Part shown: piece by piece, positions 45,026 through 53,898 of the stretch
Numbering within the stretch: position 1 is the stretch's first letter
How the letters are laid out: every line of letters starts with the position of its first letter
Assembly: GCA_902776975.1 (NCBI GenBank)
Contig: CACYSI010000004.1
Location: forward strand, 21,678-85,677
Reading direction: 5' to 3'
Source of the DNA: an uncultured Ruminococcus sp.
Lineage (GTDB): Bacteria > Bacillota > Clostridia > Oscillospirales > Acutalibacteraceae
Length of the DNA stretch: 64,000 nucleotides
Notes under the pieces: model-generated
Told to the model about the DNA's origin: nothing
What the model saw: the letters and a program-made list of their open reading frames with translations, nothing else
Databases searched by the model: none
Made by a program: the position numbers and the translations under genes

Positions 45026-45601
45026 CTAATTAGAATAAACCTCCGGACAGACCTCTTTTATTTTCTCTCTGAGAACTATAAAGTCCTTGAACGCGCCTTC
45101 CGTCTGGCTCGGATTACGAAGCAGCGCGGCGGGGTGCAGCATAGGCATCATCCATATGCCCTTGCGCTCGATCAGGCTGCCGTGCTCGCGGGTTATCCTG
45201 AGATCGGGCTTGATGAGCCTCATGCCGGCTATCCTGCCTAAGGTCACTATGATCCTCGGGCGGATGACGCGCGTCTGCTCCCTCAGATAACCGATACAGC
45301 TGTCCTGCTCGTCGGGCTGAGGATCGCGGTTCATGGGCGGGCGGCACTTGACGATGTTGGTGATATAGATGTTCTTATGTCTGTCGAGGTCAATGGCGAA
45401 GAGCATCTTGTCGAGCAGCTGACCTGCTCTGCCTACAAAGGGCTCGCCCTGTATATCCTCCTGCTCACCGGGTCCCTCCCCTATGAACATGACTCTCGCG
45501 CGCGGATCGCCGACGCCGAAAACTACGTTATGGCGCTTTTCGCACAGGCGACAGGCGGTACAGCCCAGACAGCGAGCCTGTATATCTTTCATTTCTGCCA
45601 A
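45026..45601 (-). CDS. Family 4 uracil-DNA glycosylase (iron-sulfur)
   Basis: About 191-residue DNA-repair enzyme that removes uracil. N-terminal cysteines (CLGCTACRLC) provide 4Fe-4S ligands, GEGPGEQEDIQGEPFVGRAG is motif A of family 4 UDGs, TNIVKCRPPMNR follows with another cluster Cys, and MLHPAALLRNP is the C-terminal catalytic motif. The start is ambiguous: TTG at 45601 has AAGGTGA about 6 bases upstream; GTG at 45610 and ATG at 45592 are alternatives. It is divergent from pduL. Confidence 0.88.
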   Translation of the reverse strand: MAEMKDIQARCLGCTACRLCEKRHNVVFGVGDPRARVMFIGEGPGEQEDIQGEPFVGRAGQLLDKMLFAIDLDRHKNIYITNIVKCRPPMNRDPQPDEQDSCIGYLREQTRVIRPRIIVTLGRIAGMRLIKPDLRITREHGSLIERKGIWMMPMLHPAALLRNPSQTEGAFKDFIVLREKIKEVCPEVYSN

Positions 45602-45628
45602 AATATTCACCTTAATTCTATAATAATC

Positions 45629-45657
45629 TTGAAATCCCGGGTGTATTGTTTTATAAT
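45629..45657 (+). promoter_or_regulatory. Promoter of pduL
   Basis: -35 TTGAAA (45629-45634), 17-base spacer, -10 TATAAT (45652-45657). Confidence 0.7.
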
Positions 45658-45702
45658 ATAGCTATCCAAAAGGAAATAGCTTAATGATTGGTGGTAATTA
45701 TT

Positions 45703-46275
45703 ATGAAATCTACAATTATGGTCGAGACCTCGGCGCATCATCTGCATGTTACAGCCGAGACCTTCGCCACACTCTTCGGCGAGGGCAAGACCCTGACCAA
45801 CAAGAAAGACCTCTCTCAGCCGGGACAGTTCGCCTGCGTAGAGAAGGTGACCGTAGTCGGCCCCAAGGGTGAGATCACCATGTCCATACTCGGACCGTTC
45901 AGACCCGAGGATCAGGTAGAGATCTCTATGACAGAGACCCGCAAGCTGGGCGTACAGGGCTTCATCCGTGAGTCGGGCGACCTTGCCGGCACACCCGGAT
46001 GCGTCCTCAGAGGCCCCGAGGGCGAGGTAGAGATAGATCACGGCGTCATCGTAGCTCAGCGCCACATCCACATGACCCCCGAGAGCGCAGCCGAGTACGG
46101 CGTAGAGGATAAGCAGATAGTAAAGGTAGCTGTAGGCGATAACGGAAGAAAGCTGATCTTTGACGATGTTATCGTGCGTGTATCTCCCAAGTACGCTCCC
46201 GCGGTACATCTCGACACAGACGAAGCCAACGCGGCTGGTCTCGCGGGCACAACAGACGGCGAGATAATCCTGTAA
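45703..46275 (+). CDS. pduL: Phosphate propanoyl/acetyltransferase PduL
   Basis: 190-residue enzyme exchanging phosphate and CoA on short acyl groups, an alternative to Pta. Two PduL repeats are visible, each with zinc-ligand histidines: ETSAHHLHV (residues ~8-16) and IVAQRHIHMTPESAAEYGV (~114-132). There is no N-terminal encapsulation peptide, and no microcompartment genes lie nearby, so it probably acts in cytosolic acetate or propionate metabolism. The ATG at 45703 lies ~7 bases after GGTGG. It ends at a strong terminator. Confidence 0.92.
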   Translation: MKSTIMVETSAHHLHVTAETFATLFGEGKTLTNKKDLSQPGQFACVEKVTVVGPKGEITMSILGPFRPEDQVEISMTETRKLGVQGFIRESGDLAGTPGCVLRGPEGEVEIDHGVIVAQRHIHMTPESAAEYGVEDKQIVKVAVGDNGRKLIFDDVIVRVSPKYAPAVHLDTDEANAAGLAGTTDGEIIL

Positions 46276-46290
46276 GTTAATCGAGTGATC

Positions 46291-46320
46291 AAAGCTCCTT
46301 CTTCGGAAGGGGCTTTTTTT
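46291..46320 (+). terminator. Terminator of pduL
   Basis: Stem AAAGCtCCTTC / GAAGGgGCTTT around a TTCG loop followed by TTTTTTT. Confidence 0.85.
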
Positions 46321-46360
46321 ACCTTATTAGGAAACTGCTCGTTTCCTATAAGGTAAAAAA
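46315..46360. repeat. Long inverted repeat
   Basis: TTTTTTACCTTATtAGGAAAC and GTTTCCTATAAGGTAAAAAA pair over 20 bases with one bulged T around a 5-base loop. It overlaps the pduL terminator's T-run, so the terminator and this hairpin share the run of T. Confidence 0.7.
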
Positions 46361-46372
46361 GATTTATATGCC

Positions 46373-46437
46373 CTCCCGGTTTGTTGCTGCTCAACAACGG
46401 GAGATGGCTATGCGAAATGCGCGCGCTGCGCGATTTC
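46373..46437. repeat. Two further hairpins in tandem
   Basis: CTCCCG.TTGTTG / CAACAA.CGGGAG (46373-46403) and GAAATgCGCGC / GCGCGaTTTC (46414-46437). With the two preceding stems this makes four consecutive hairpins within 150 bases. AATTAGGA-type tracts (46441-46470 and 46576-46617) occupy the rest of the gap up to the GH31 gene; no coding sequence is seen. Confidence 0.6.
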
Positions 46438-46610
46438 TTGATTAGGAATGAGTAATGAGGAATTAGGAATTGAATGTGAGACAACAGCAGCTCTTAACCG
46501 AACGCATAATATTGAAGCGTGGTTTCATAGAAATTGTGATCCCTCGCCTGATTTACAGATCAAAAACGCGTCAGCGTTTCCTATAATTCCTAATTCCTAT
46601 TTCCTAATTC

Positions 46611-48491
46611 CTAATTAAAAGCGAGCTCAGATGTATTCATCACCGGGTCGGCGAAGGTTATCTCGCGCTTGGCGAAAAAGACCACATCGCCGAGCGGTAC
46701 GCTTATATAGTGCCAGCCCTTGTTTAATTCTTCTGTAGAAATTTCTCCCCCGCTCATACGGTACTGTATCATCTTCTCGGGCAGATAAACATGGCGCGCG
46801 ACAGCGTTCTGAGTATAGACCGGAGCTATCATCAAGGCGTCGCCGACCATGAGCTGATCTTCAACCGTCGCCGCGATCTCGTCATCCTCATAGTCAAAGC
46901 GCAGGGGACGGAAGTACATATCGTCGCTCTCGACAGCCTTGACAAACTCGCTGTAGATATACGGCAGCAGCCTGTATCTGAGCGTTATGATATGTCTGAA
47001 CACCTCGGTATCGCCGAAGGCGAACGCCTCCTGAGAGCGTGTGCCCGCCGCGGCGTGGTTGCGCATGAGCGGAGTGAATACGGCAAAGCTCAGCCAGCGT
47101 ATGAGCAGGTCGCGGGTGCAGCAGCCGTTGAAGCCGCCGATATCGCTGCCGGAGAACAAAAAGCCGCACATATTGAGGGCGGGCATCTGCTGCATGCTGA
47201 GCAGGATATGGCTCCACCAGCTGTGGTTGTCGCCCGTCCAGATGCCGCCGTAACGGTGAGCGCCGATGTATGACGCCCGCGAGAACAGCATAGGCTCGGT
47301 GTCGGGTCTCAGTTCCTTTAAAGCCTCATATGCGCTCCTGGTCATCAGACTGCCGTACAGATTATGTACATCACGGTGTATGAACCTGCCCTCGGGGCTG
47401 CTGTGATAAAAGCTGCCGTAGTCGGAGTCGGAATTGGCGAGACGGTTGAACACATCCCTCGCGCCGAAGAAGTTGAGCGCTCCGAGCTGCTTGCCCTCAT
47501 AGTCTTTTATTTCTTTAAAAGCATTATCAAGCCCCTTTTCACTGTAAAACAGCGCAGGCTCGTTCATATCGTTCCAAAAGCCCTCTATGCCCATATCGGT
47601 CAGGGTCTTGTACTTCATACCGAACCATCGGCGAACCTCGGGGTCGAAAAAGTCGGGCAGTACGCTCATGCCGGGCCATACGCCCACGACGAAATCCCCG
47701 CCGTCCTTATCCTTGCAGAAATATCCCCTCTCGTGACCCTCGTCATATACATCAAAGCCCTCTTCCCTCTTGACGGCCGCGTCGATGATAGGTATGAGGC
47801 GGATGCCGCGCCGCTTCATCTCTGCGGCGAGACCCTTGAGGTCGGGGAACCTCTCGGGGCTGACGGTGAAATCCTTGAAGCTGTCCATGTAGTCGATATC
47901 GAGGTAGATCATGTCGATAGGTATGCCGGCGTCGCGGTAAGAGTCGGCGCAGCGGATGATGTCCTCCTGATTGACGTAGCCCCAGCGGCTCTGACCGTAA
48001 CCGAAAGCCCACTTGGGCGGCGTGTAGCTCCTGCCGATAAGCGAGCGGAACTGTCTGACGATATCTCTGAGCGAGTCGCCCGTGATGATGTACAGCTCGA
48101 GACGCGGGCTCTGTGTATCATCGGGAGTCACGGTCATCACGGAGCTGTCTGTATAGCCTATGTCGAAGGTTATCCTGCCCGGAGTATCGAAGAAGGCGCC
48201 GAAGCGCTGTTCTCCGTCTATGAGGACGAAGTTATGAGCGCCGTAGAGTGAGCGCTTGTCCTCGGTATGGAAAGGCTCGTCGGAGCAGAAGCTCTCATAT
48301 ATCCAGCCGCGCTTGTTCATGCCTCTCACGGTCTCGCCGAGTCCGTAGACGCGGGTATCGCCGTCCATTTCATATACAAATACACCGTCGTCCGTCAGAG
48401 TGAACGGCAGCGGCTCGCCGACGGATATCTCAATCTCTCTGACAGTCGCTCCCGTGCCGATAACGGGGTCATAAGAATACCTTTTTATCAT
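46611..48491 (-). CDS. Glycoside hydrolase family 31 alpha-glucosidase
   Basis: 626-residue alpha-glucosidase-type enzyme without a signal peptide, so probably cytosolic. The GH31 catalytic nucleophile motif is GFWNDMNEPALF (Asp), the acid/base region TGDNHSWW, and substrate-site motifs IDMIYLDIDYMDSFKDFT and SDIGGFNG are present. The start at 48491 follows GGAGG by 7 bases and gives MIKRYSYDP; an in-frame upstream start would add 45 residues crossing the promoter. It likely trims maltose-, isomaltose- or other alpha-linked oligosaccharides; GH31 also contains alpha-xylosidases, so substrate is open. Confidence 0.92.
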   Translation of the reverse strand: MIKRYSYDPVIGTGATVREIEISVGEPLPFTLTDDGVFVYEMDGDTRVYGLGETVRGMNKRGWIYESFCSDEPFHTEDKRSLYGAHNFVLIDGEQRFGAFFDTPGRITFDIGYTDSSVMTVTPDDTQSPRLELYIITGDSLRDIVRQFRSLIGRSYTPPKWAFGYGQSRWGYVNQEDIIRCADSYRDAGIPIDMIYLDIDYMDSFKDFTVSPERFPDLKGLAAEMKRRGIRLIPIIDAAVKREEGFDVYDEGHERGYFCKDKDGGDFVVGVWPGMSVLPDFFDPEVRRWFGMKYKTLTDMGIEGFWNDMNEPALFYSEKGLDNAFKEIKDYEGKQLGALNFFGARDVFNRLANSDSDYGSFYHSSPEGRFIHRDVHNLYGSLMTRSAYEALKELRPDTEPMLFSRASYIGAHRYGGIWTGDNHSWWSHILLSMQQMPALNMCGFLFSGSDIGGFNGCCTRDLLIRWLSFAVFTPLMRNHAAAGTRSQEAFAFGDTEVFRHIITLRYRLLPYIYSEFVKAVESDDMYFRPLRFDYEDDEIAATVEDQLMVGDALMIAPVYTQNAVARHVYLPEKMIQYRMSGGEISTEELNKGWHYISVPLGDVVFFAKREITFADPVMNTSELAFN

Positions 48492-48534
48492 AATAAACCT
48501 CCGCACTTGATTTTTTTGTACTTTGTTGTATAAT

Positions 48535-48563
48535 AGTATAGCAAATAAACGCGGAGCATACAA
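48535..48563 (-). promoter_or_regulatory. Candidate promoter of the GH31 gene
   Basis: Minus strand: weak -35 TTGTAT (48563-48558), 17-base spacer, -10 TATACT (48540-48535). Confidence 0.4.
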
Positions 48564-48646
48564 TATCAAGTTTGCTGATTTTTGTCGTTTTGCGATGAAA
48601 AAACGCAGAAAACGGCAACCTACCACCCATAAACGGAGGAACTGAT

Positions 48647-49507
48647 ATGAGCAACAAAGTAATCATCTCATCGGACATCACCTGCGATCTTAACCGGGAG
48701 CTTGAACAGCGCTACGGCGTGACCTGTATGCCGCTGCACATAGTCATTGGCGGCAAGAGCTACGAGGACTGGGTCAACATCAAGCCCGAAGAGCTGTATG
48801 AGATTTTTTACAAGACCAAGGAGCTGCCTCACACCACGGCGGGCAGCGTAGGCGAATACGCGGACTACTTCAGGCAGTTCACCGACAAGGGATATGACGT
48901 AGTACATCTGAGCCTCGGCTCCAAGCTGAGCGTCACGCATCAGAGCGCTACCTTAGCCGCTCAGGACTTTGACGGTCATGTATATGTGGTAGACTCACAG
49001 AACCTCTCTACAGGCTCGGGACTGCTGGTCATCAAGGCGTGCGAGCTGCGCGATAAGGGCCTGTCCGCAAAGGAGATAGCCGAGCAGGTAGACGCGATGC
49101 ACACTAAGGCTCACGCCTCTTTCGTGCTCGACAGGCTCGACTTCATGCACGCGGGCGGCAGATGCTCGGCAGTGGCTATGTTAGGAGCTAACCTGCTCAG
49201 CCTTAAGCCCTCCATAGAGGTACAGAACGATAACGGCGCCGCCATGGTGGTAGGCAAAAAGTATCGCGGCAAGTACGACAAGGTGCTGCTGCAGTACATG
49301 GAGGACACCTTAGCCAAGTACGATAACATCGACCCGAGCCGTGTGTTCATCACCCACGCGGGCACCGATAAGAAGTACATAGACATGGTATACGACGCGC
49401 TCAAGGCTAAGAACATCTTTGACGAGATACACATCACCAGAGCCTCATGCACCATCTCGAGCCACTGCGGTCCCAATACCCTCGGCGTGCTGTTCATGAC
49501 AAAGTAA
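48647..49507 (+). CDS. DegV family fatty-acid-binding protein
   Basis: 286-residue EDD-fold protein of the DegV/FakB type. It begins KVIISSDITCDLNRE, with PHTTAGSVGEYADYF, HLSLGSKLSVTHQSA and FVLDRLDFMHAGGRCSAV as family landmarks; the Ser/Thr clusters contact the fatty-acid carboxylate or phosphate. In Gram-positives FakB proteins present exogenous fatty acids to the kinase FakA; no fakA lies nearby. GGAGG lies ~7 bases before the ATG. Divergent from the GH31 gene; monocistronic. Confidence 0.92.
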   Translation: MSNKVIISSDITCDLNRELEQRYGVTCMPLHIVIGGKSYEDWVNIKPEELYEIFYKTKELPHTTAGSVGEYADYFRQFTDKGYDVVHLSLGSKLSVTHQSATLAAQDFDGHVYVVDSQNLSTGSGLLVIKACELRDKGLSAKEIAEQVDAMHTKAHASFVLDRLDFMHAGGRCSAVAMLGANLLSLKPSIEVQNDNGAAMVVGKKYRGKYDKVLLQYMEDTLAKYDNIDPSRVFITHAGTDKKYIDMVYDALKAKNIFDEIHITRASCTISSHCGPNTLGVLFMTK

Positions 49508-49522
49508 TAATACTCTCCACCT

Positions 49523-49550
49523 AACCCGTCTGTTACAATGCAGACGGGTT
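49523..49550 (+). terminator. Terminator of the degV-family gene
   Basis: Perfect 10-bp stem AACCCGTCTG / CAGACGGGTT with an 8-base loop followed by GTTATTTATT. Confidence 0.75.
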
Positions 49551-49659
49551 GTTATTTATTCAGCTTAGATTTTTATTTAGTATAAAAAGATATTGAAAAA
49601 ACAATCAGATTATGTTAGGATAGTTATGCCAACTAGTTTTCAGTAAAATAATATTATAA

Positions 49660-49833
49660 TGAATAATCAGCTCATTTTAAGGGGATAGTGTTTTTATTTC
49701 ACGATAAAAACACTGTGCTCATATCATGCTATCCCTTTTGGAGTTGATTGGTATTGATATTGAAAATTAGTTTGGCGACTATTGGAGCTATGTGTTTTTT
49801 GGCGCACAGCTTCAATGTGCGCCTTTTTTAATT
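49660..49833 (+). promoter_or_regulatory. AT-rich candidate structured RNA or leader
   Basis: After a TATAAT near 49655 the sequence can form AGCTC/GAGCT closing a domain that holds a large hairpin: AGGGGATAG ... CTATCCCTTTT with an inner perfect stem GTGTTTTTAT / ATAAAAACAC. It ends in a terminator, GGCGCACA / TGTGCGCC plus TTTTTT (about 49801-49829), only 14 bases before the Shine-Dalgarno of the lipoprotein gene. It is either a free-standing small RNA or an attenuating leader; I recognise no known class. Confidence 0.4.
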
Positions 49834-49856
49834 ACATAAAACAAGGAGGAAAGATA

Positions 49857-50390
49857 ATGAAAAGGGCAATTGCAATCGTTTTGGGTATGATGATAGTATT
49901 ATCTCTTGCAGCGTGCGGCGGAAACAATAAACAGGCAGGCAATAAGGATAACAGCGAACCTACACAAGCGATCGAAACCAAAAAATCAACCGAAGCAAAA
50001 GAGGAACAGAAAGCAACTGTTTCCGAAACCGACGCGCCTGAAACTGAGGCAGCCAAAACGAAAACCAACGAAACAGAGGCTCCGAAAAAAGATGAAAACA
50101 AAGGCTCAGATTCCGATAATCAAGGTATTATCCGGGCAGATATAAAAGAAGCTATTGACAGTTACGAAGCATTTGTGGACGAATACTGCGAGTTTGTCAA
50201 AAATTATGATTCTACGGATATGACCATGCTCAATGAGTATATGGATCTTGTTTCTAAAGAAGTAGAAATGACTAAAGAATTTAAAGAAATCGAAAACAAA
50301 GATCTTAACGATGCCGAAGCTCTTTATTACTCAGAGGTATCTCTCAGATGCTCGCAAAAATTGCTGGAAGCAGCAAAGAGTTTAAACTGA
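49857..50390 (+). CDS. Lipoprotein of unknown function
   Basis: 177-residue exported lipoprotein: signal peptide ending LSLAAC (lipobox, Cys near residue 20), then a low-complexity Lys/Glu/Thr-rich linker (~24-80), then a predicted helical domain (DIKEAIDSYEAFVDEYCEF, then EVEMTKEFKEIENKDL). The linker would span the peptidoglycan. I do not recognise the C-terminal domain. The start at 49857 is set by AAGGAGG 7 bases upstream. Lower GC than neighbours is apparent by eye. It lies between a terminator-bearing leader and a bidirectional terminator. Confidence 0.85.
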   Translation: MKRAIAIVLGMMIVLSLAACGGNNKQAGNKDNSEPTQAIETKKSTEAKEEQKATVSETDAPETEAAKTKTNETEAPKKDENKGSDSDNQGIIRADIKEAIDSYEAFVDEYCEFVKNYDSTDMTMLNEYMDLVSKEVEMTKEFKEIENKDLNDAEALYYSEVSLRCSQKLLEAAKSLN

Positions 50391-50410
50391 TATAATAAAG
50401 AAAATTATTA

Positions 50411-50454
50411 GTGCCGATCCGCGTCTGCGTTAATACAGACGTAGATCGGCACTT
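50411..50454. terminator. Bidirectional terminator
   Basis: Two-part perfect stem AGTGCCGATC / GATCGGCACT enclosing CGTCTG / CAGACG; TGTTTT follows on the plus strand and AATAATTTTC on the minus strand. It serves the lipoprotein gene and convergent pheT. Confidence 0.85.
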
Positions 50455-50469
50455 GTTTTGCATAATTAC

Positions 50470-52830
50470 TTATTTTTTCAGCAATATTCTCTTTGACTCA
50501 AGGTCCGCTACTATGCCGTCGGTCACGGCTGTGACCTCTTCTCTGGTCAGGGTGCGGGAGCTGTCCGCGAAGGTCAGGCGCACCGCTATAGATGACGCGT
50601 CGCCCGCCTCGTAGATATCTATGACCTCTACCGAGCGTATCAGCTCACAGGCGGCTCTTTCTATAGCCTCCTTGATAGGAGCGAAGCGCGAGGTCAAGAA
50701 GCTCAGGTCTATCTCGATGCCCGGGAACTTAGACGGCTCCTCGTAGCTGATAGAGGCGTTCTCAACGGCGGCTAGCTTATCCATATCCAGCTCGGCGAAT
50801 ACCACTGAGGCGCGCTTATCGAGCTTCTTCATAACCGAGGGATGTATCAGACCTATCCTGCCTATGACCTCACCGTCGATGATGACGCTGTTCAGGTTGA
50901 CCGGATGCTCCCAGTCAAATGAAGTTTCGGCTCTCTTATAGCTGACCTTTTTATGCTTGATCTCGTCCGCGAGAGTCTCGATTATGGTCTTCATCCTGAA
51001 GTACAGCGAGCGTACATCCATGCCCTTCTTGTACAGGGTGACGCCCAGCAGCTTGTTCTCGATGCAGAGGTTATCGTCCGTCATGCCGCTGACTACTCTG
51101 CCCACCTCAAAGATACCGAACTCATCAGCCCAGCCGAGGTTCGACCTGACCTGGCACAGCTGAGTTGGGATCATGGTCTTGCGGATGGTCTCGATGTTGG
51201 GGTTGGTGGCGCCCTCGAGCTTGATCTCGCCCACGTTGGCTATTCCCAGAGCCTTGAGCTCATCGGCGTAGTTCCATACATAAGAGTGCAGCTCATGCAG
51301 GTTGAAGTGCTTGACGAGGATATCCTTGACGCTGTCCTCATCCTGCTTGACAGGCTCGGGACGGGTCGGGAAGAGCGGAGCGTCGGCTGTATGTATCTCA
51401 AAATTATCGTAACCGTAGATACGGGTGATCTCCTCGATGATATCAGCCTTGATGGTGACGTCCTTAGTAGCTCTCCACGAGGGTACGTCTACGGTGAAGC
51501 TGTCTTCGCTGTATGTCACGCCGAAGCCTAAGCGCTCGAGCGTGCCCACGATAGTATCGTTGTCTATCTCGATACCGGTGTACTTATCTACAAACGCCTT
51601 GTCAAAGCTCAGAGCGACCTGAGGATACTTATAGGCGTAGTCGTCGGTCAGAGCGGACACTACCTCGATACCGCTGTCATATTTCTTTAAAAGAAATACA
51701 AATCTCGCTATGGCGGCAACTGTCAACTCAGGGTCGAGGCTCTTCTCATACCTCATAGAGGCGTCGGTGCGGTGAGAGAGGCGGACGGTAGACTTGCGGA
51801 TAGACGCCGCGTCAAAGGTAGCAGACTCGAGAGTCAGGGTGTGGGTATCGTCTACGATCTCGCTGTCGAGTCCGCCCATGATGCCCGCGATAGCTACGGG
51901 AGTATCGCCGTTGCAGATCATCAGGGTATCGGAGTCTATATGACGCTCTACGCCGTCGAGAGTCTCAAACTCAAACTCCTTATCAAAGCGCTTTACGCGG
52001 ATGTTCTCTACCTTACGGCTGTCAAAGGCGTGCATGGGCTGACCCATCTCGAGCATGAGGTAGTTGGTCATATCGGCGAGGAAGTTGATAGCTCTCATAC
52101 CGCAGTAGAACAGCCTGATACGCATATCCACGGGGCTTACGCCGCGGCTGATGTTCTCAAACTGCAGGCACGAGTATCTGTAGCACAGCGGATCCTCGAT
52201 CTTCATATCGACCTTGGGCAGATCATCGTAAGCGCTGAGGTCGTCAAAATCCAATGCCGCGAGCGGTCTCTGAGCGATAGCGGCGAACTCACGAGCAATG
52301 CCGTAGTGGCTCCACAGGTCGGGACGGTTGGTCAGACTCTTGTTGTCTACCTCAAAGATGATGTCATCTATGGCGTAGATATCCTTGAGGTCGGTGCCGT
52401 TCTTGACGTCATCGGTGATATCCATGATGCCGGAGTTGTCGTCGGATATGCCTATCTCCTTTTCGGAGCAGCACATACCGTAGCTCATATAACCCGCGAG
52501 AGGACGGGAAGCGATCTCTATGTCGCCTATCTTAGCGCCCACCTTGGCAAAGGCGGTCTTCATGCCTACTCTGACGTTAGGCGCGCCGCATACTACGTCG
52601 GTGAGCTCGGGCTCGCCCGCGTCAACCTTGAGCAGATGCAGCTTTTTAGACTCGGGATGAGGCTCCACGCTCTTGATCTCGGCTACGACTATGCCGCTGA
52701 TATCAGAGCCCTTGAACTGTATATCGTTCTCTACCTCGGCGGTAGAAAGAGAAAACTGGTTGATGAGCTTTAAGTCGTCAAGCCCGCTCAGATCTACAAA
52801 ATCCTTGATCCAATTCATTGACAAAAACAT
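50470..52830 (-). CDS. pheT: Phenylalanyl-tRNA synthetase beta subunit
   Basis: 786-residue beta chain of the (alpha-beta)2 enzyme. The N-terminal tRNA-binding EMAP-like domain (residues ~40-150: VEPHPESKKLHLLKVDAGE), B3/4 editing domain with KSLTNRPDLWSHYGIARE, B5 domain, and C-terminal anticodon-binding FDX domain (SKFPGIEIDLSFL) are all recognisable. The length is normal (about 790). It starts 12 bases after pheS and is controlled by the T-box upstream of pheS. Confidence 0.96.
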   Translation of the reverse strand: MFLSMNWIKDFVDLSGLDDLKLINQFSLSTAEVENDIQFKGSDISGIVVAEIKSVEPHPESKKLHLLKVDAGEPELTDVVCGAPNVRVGMKTAFAKVGAKIGDIEIASRPLAGYMSYGMCCSEKEIGISDDNSGIMDITDDVKNGTDLKDIYAIDDIIFEVDNKSLTNRPDLWSHYGIAREFAAIAQRPLAALDFDDLSAYDDLPKVDMKIEDPLCYRYSCLQFENISRGVSPVDMRIRLFYCGMRAINFLADMTNYLMLEMGQPMHAFDSRKVENIRVKRFDKEFEFETLDGVERHIDSDTLMICNGDTPVAIAGIMGGLDSEIVDDTHTLTLESATFDAASIRKSTVRLSHRTDASMRYEKSLDPELTVAAIARFVFLLKKYDSGIEVVSALTDDYAYKYPQVALSFDKAFVDKYTGIEIDNDTIVGTLERLGFGVTYSEDSFTVDVPSWRATKDVTIKADIIEEITRIYGYDNFEIHTADAPLFPTRPEPVKQDEDSVKDILVKHFNLHELHSYVWNYADELKALGIANVGEIKLEGATNPNIETIRKTMIPTQLCQVRSNLGWADEFGIFEVGRVVSGMTDDNLCIENKLLGVTLYKKGMDVRSLYFRMKTIIETLADEIKHKKVSYKRAETSFDWEHPVNLNSVIIDGEVIGRIGLIHPSVMKKLDKRASVVFAELDMDKLAAVENASISYEEPSKFPGIEIDLSFLTSRFAPIKEAIERAACELIRSVEVIDIYEAGDASSIAVRLTFADSSRTLTREEVTAVTDGIVADLESKRILLKK

Positions 52831-52842
52831 ATGGCGCCCTCC

Positions 52843-53898
52843 TTACTTATCATCCGTGAACTGGCTCATAACCTTGAGCGAGCCGCTGTTGAGGTCACGG
52901 ATATCCTTGATGCCGTACTTCATCATGGCGAGTCTGGTCAGACCCAGGCCGAACGCGAAGCCGGTGTACTCATCGGGGTCGATGCCGCCCTCTTTGAGCA
53001 CCTCGGGGTGGATCATGCCGCAGGGGCACAGCTCCAGCCAGCCGCTGTGGTTGCACGAGGGACAGCCTGTCTCGCCGCCGCAGATAAGGCAGCTTATGTC
53101 AAGCTCGAAGCCCGGCTCTACGAAGGGGAAAAAGCCCGGGCGAAGGCGTACCTTTATATCTCTCTGAAAGACCTCAGAGAGCATGGTCTTCATGAAGTAG
53201 ATGAGGTTGCTGATAGATATATCCTTGTCTACCATCACGCCCTCCATCTGGAAGAAGGTGTTTTCGTGAGTGGCGTCGGTAGCCTCGTTGCGAAAGCATC
53301 TGCCCGGGAAGATAGCGCGGATGGGCATGCCCTCCTCCATGAGGCGCTTGCCGTACTTCTTGAGGATAGCGTTCTGAGCGGCTGAGGTCTGGCTCTTCAA
53401 CAGCTCGCCGTTAGTGAGATAGTAGGTGTCCTGCATATCTCTGGCGGGGTGATCCTTAGGCACGTTGACCGCCTCAAAGCACTCATAGTCGGTGACCACC
53501 TCGGGATAGTCCTCTACGTTGAAGCCCATTGTGGTGAAGATGCGCTCGCACTCGCGCTGTACCAGCGTGATGGGATGATACGAGCCTCTGTCCTCCTTGG
53601 TGGGGATGGTGAGGTCAAACTCGGGCATGAGCTCGATCTCACGCTTGATTTCAAGCTCCTTGAGCTCCTCGGCGCGCTTTGAGATACTCTCGGCAGCCTG
53701 TGCCTTGAGTCCGTTGACGAGCTGTCCGAACTCCTTTTTCTCTTCATTTGAAAGGGACTTCATCGACTTGAGCAGGTCGGTGACAGAGCCCTTCTTGCCC
53801 AGATACTTGACGCGCAAGCCCTCGAGAGCCTGTCCGTCGGCGGCAGCGCTGAGATCGGACATGAGCTGCTGCCTGAGCTGTTCTAATTTCTCTTTCAT
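52843..53898 (-). CDS. pheS: Phenylalanyl-tRNA synthetase alpha subunit
   Basis: 351-residue catalytic subunit charging tRNA-Phe. An N-terminal coiled coil (1-85) is followed by the class II core: motif 2 GRCFRNEATDATHENTFFQMEG and motif 3 GFAFGLGLTRLAMMKYGI. A four-Cys cluster CLICGGETGCPSCNHSGWLE (about 270-290) is an insertion seen in part of the Clostridia lineage and may bind zinc. The gene follows a Phe-specific T-box leader, so expression rises when uncharged tRNA-Phe accumulates. Confidence 0.96.
   Translation of the reverse strand: MKEKLEQLRQQLMSDLSAAADGQALEGLRVKYLGKKGSVTDLLKSMKSLSNEEKKEFGQLVNGLKAQAAESISKRAEELKELEIKREIELMPEFDLTIPTKEDRGSYHPITLVQRECERIFTTMGFNVEDYPEVVTDYECFEAVNVPKDHPARDMQDTYYLTNGELLKSQTSAAQNAILKKYGKRLMEEGMPIRAIFPGRCFRNEATDATHENTFFQMEGVMVDKDISISNLIYFMKTMLSEVFQRDIKVRLRPGFFPFVEPGFELDISCLICGGETGCPSCNHSGWLELCPCGMIHPEVLKEGGIDPDEYTGFAFGLGLTRLAMMKYGIKDIRDLNSGSLKVMSQFTDDK

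Noticed and set aside
45703-46275. Bacterial microcompartment locus
   Set aside because: PduL is alone: no shell proteins, no encapsulation peptide and no substrate-specific dehydratase or lyase genes.
47364-48251. Long plus-strand open frame opposite the GH31 gene
   Set aside because: Antisense shadow; the minus-strand frame contains all GH31 catalytic motifs, and the shadow has a compositional bias without domains.
51772-52773. 333-codon open frame opposite pheT
   Set aside because: Shadow of pheT; the frame has no initiation signal or recognisable domain.
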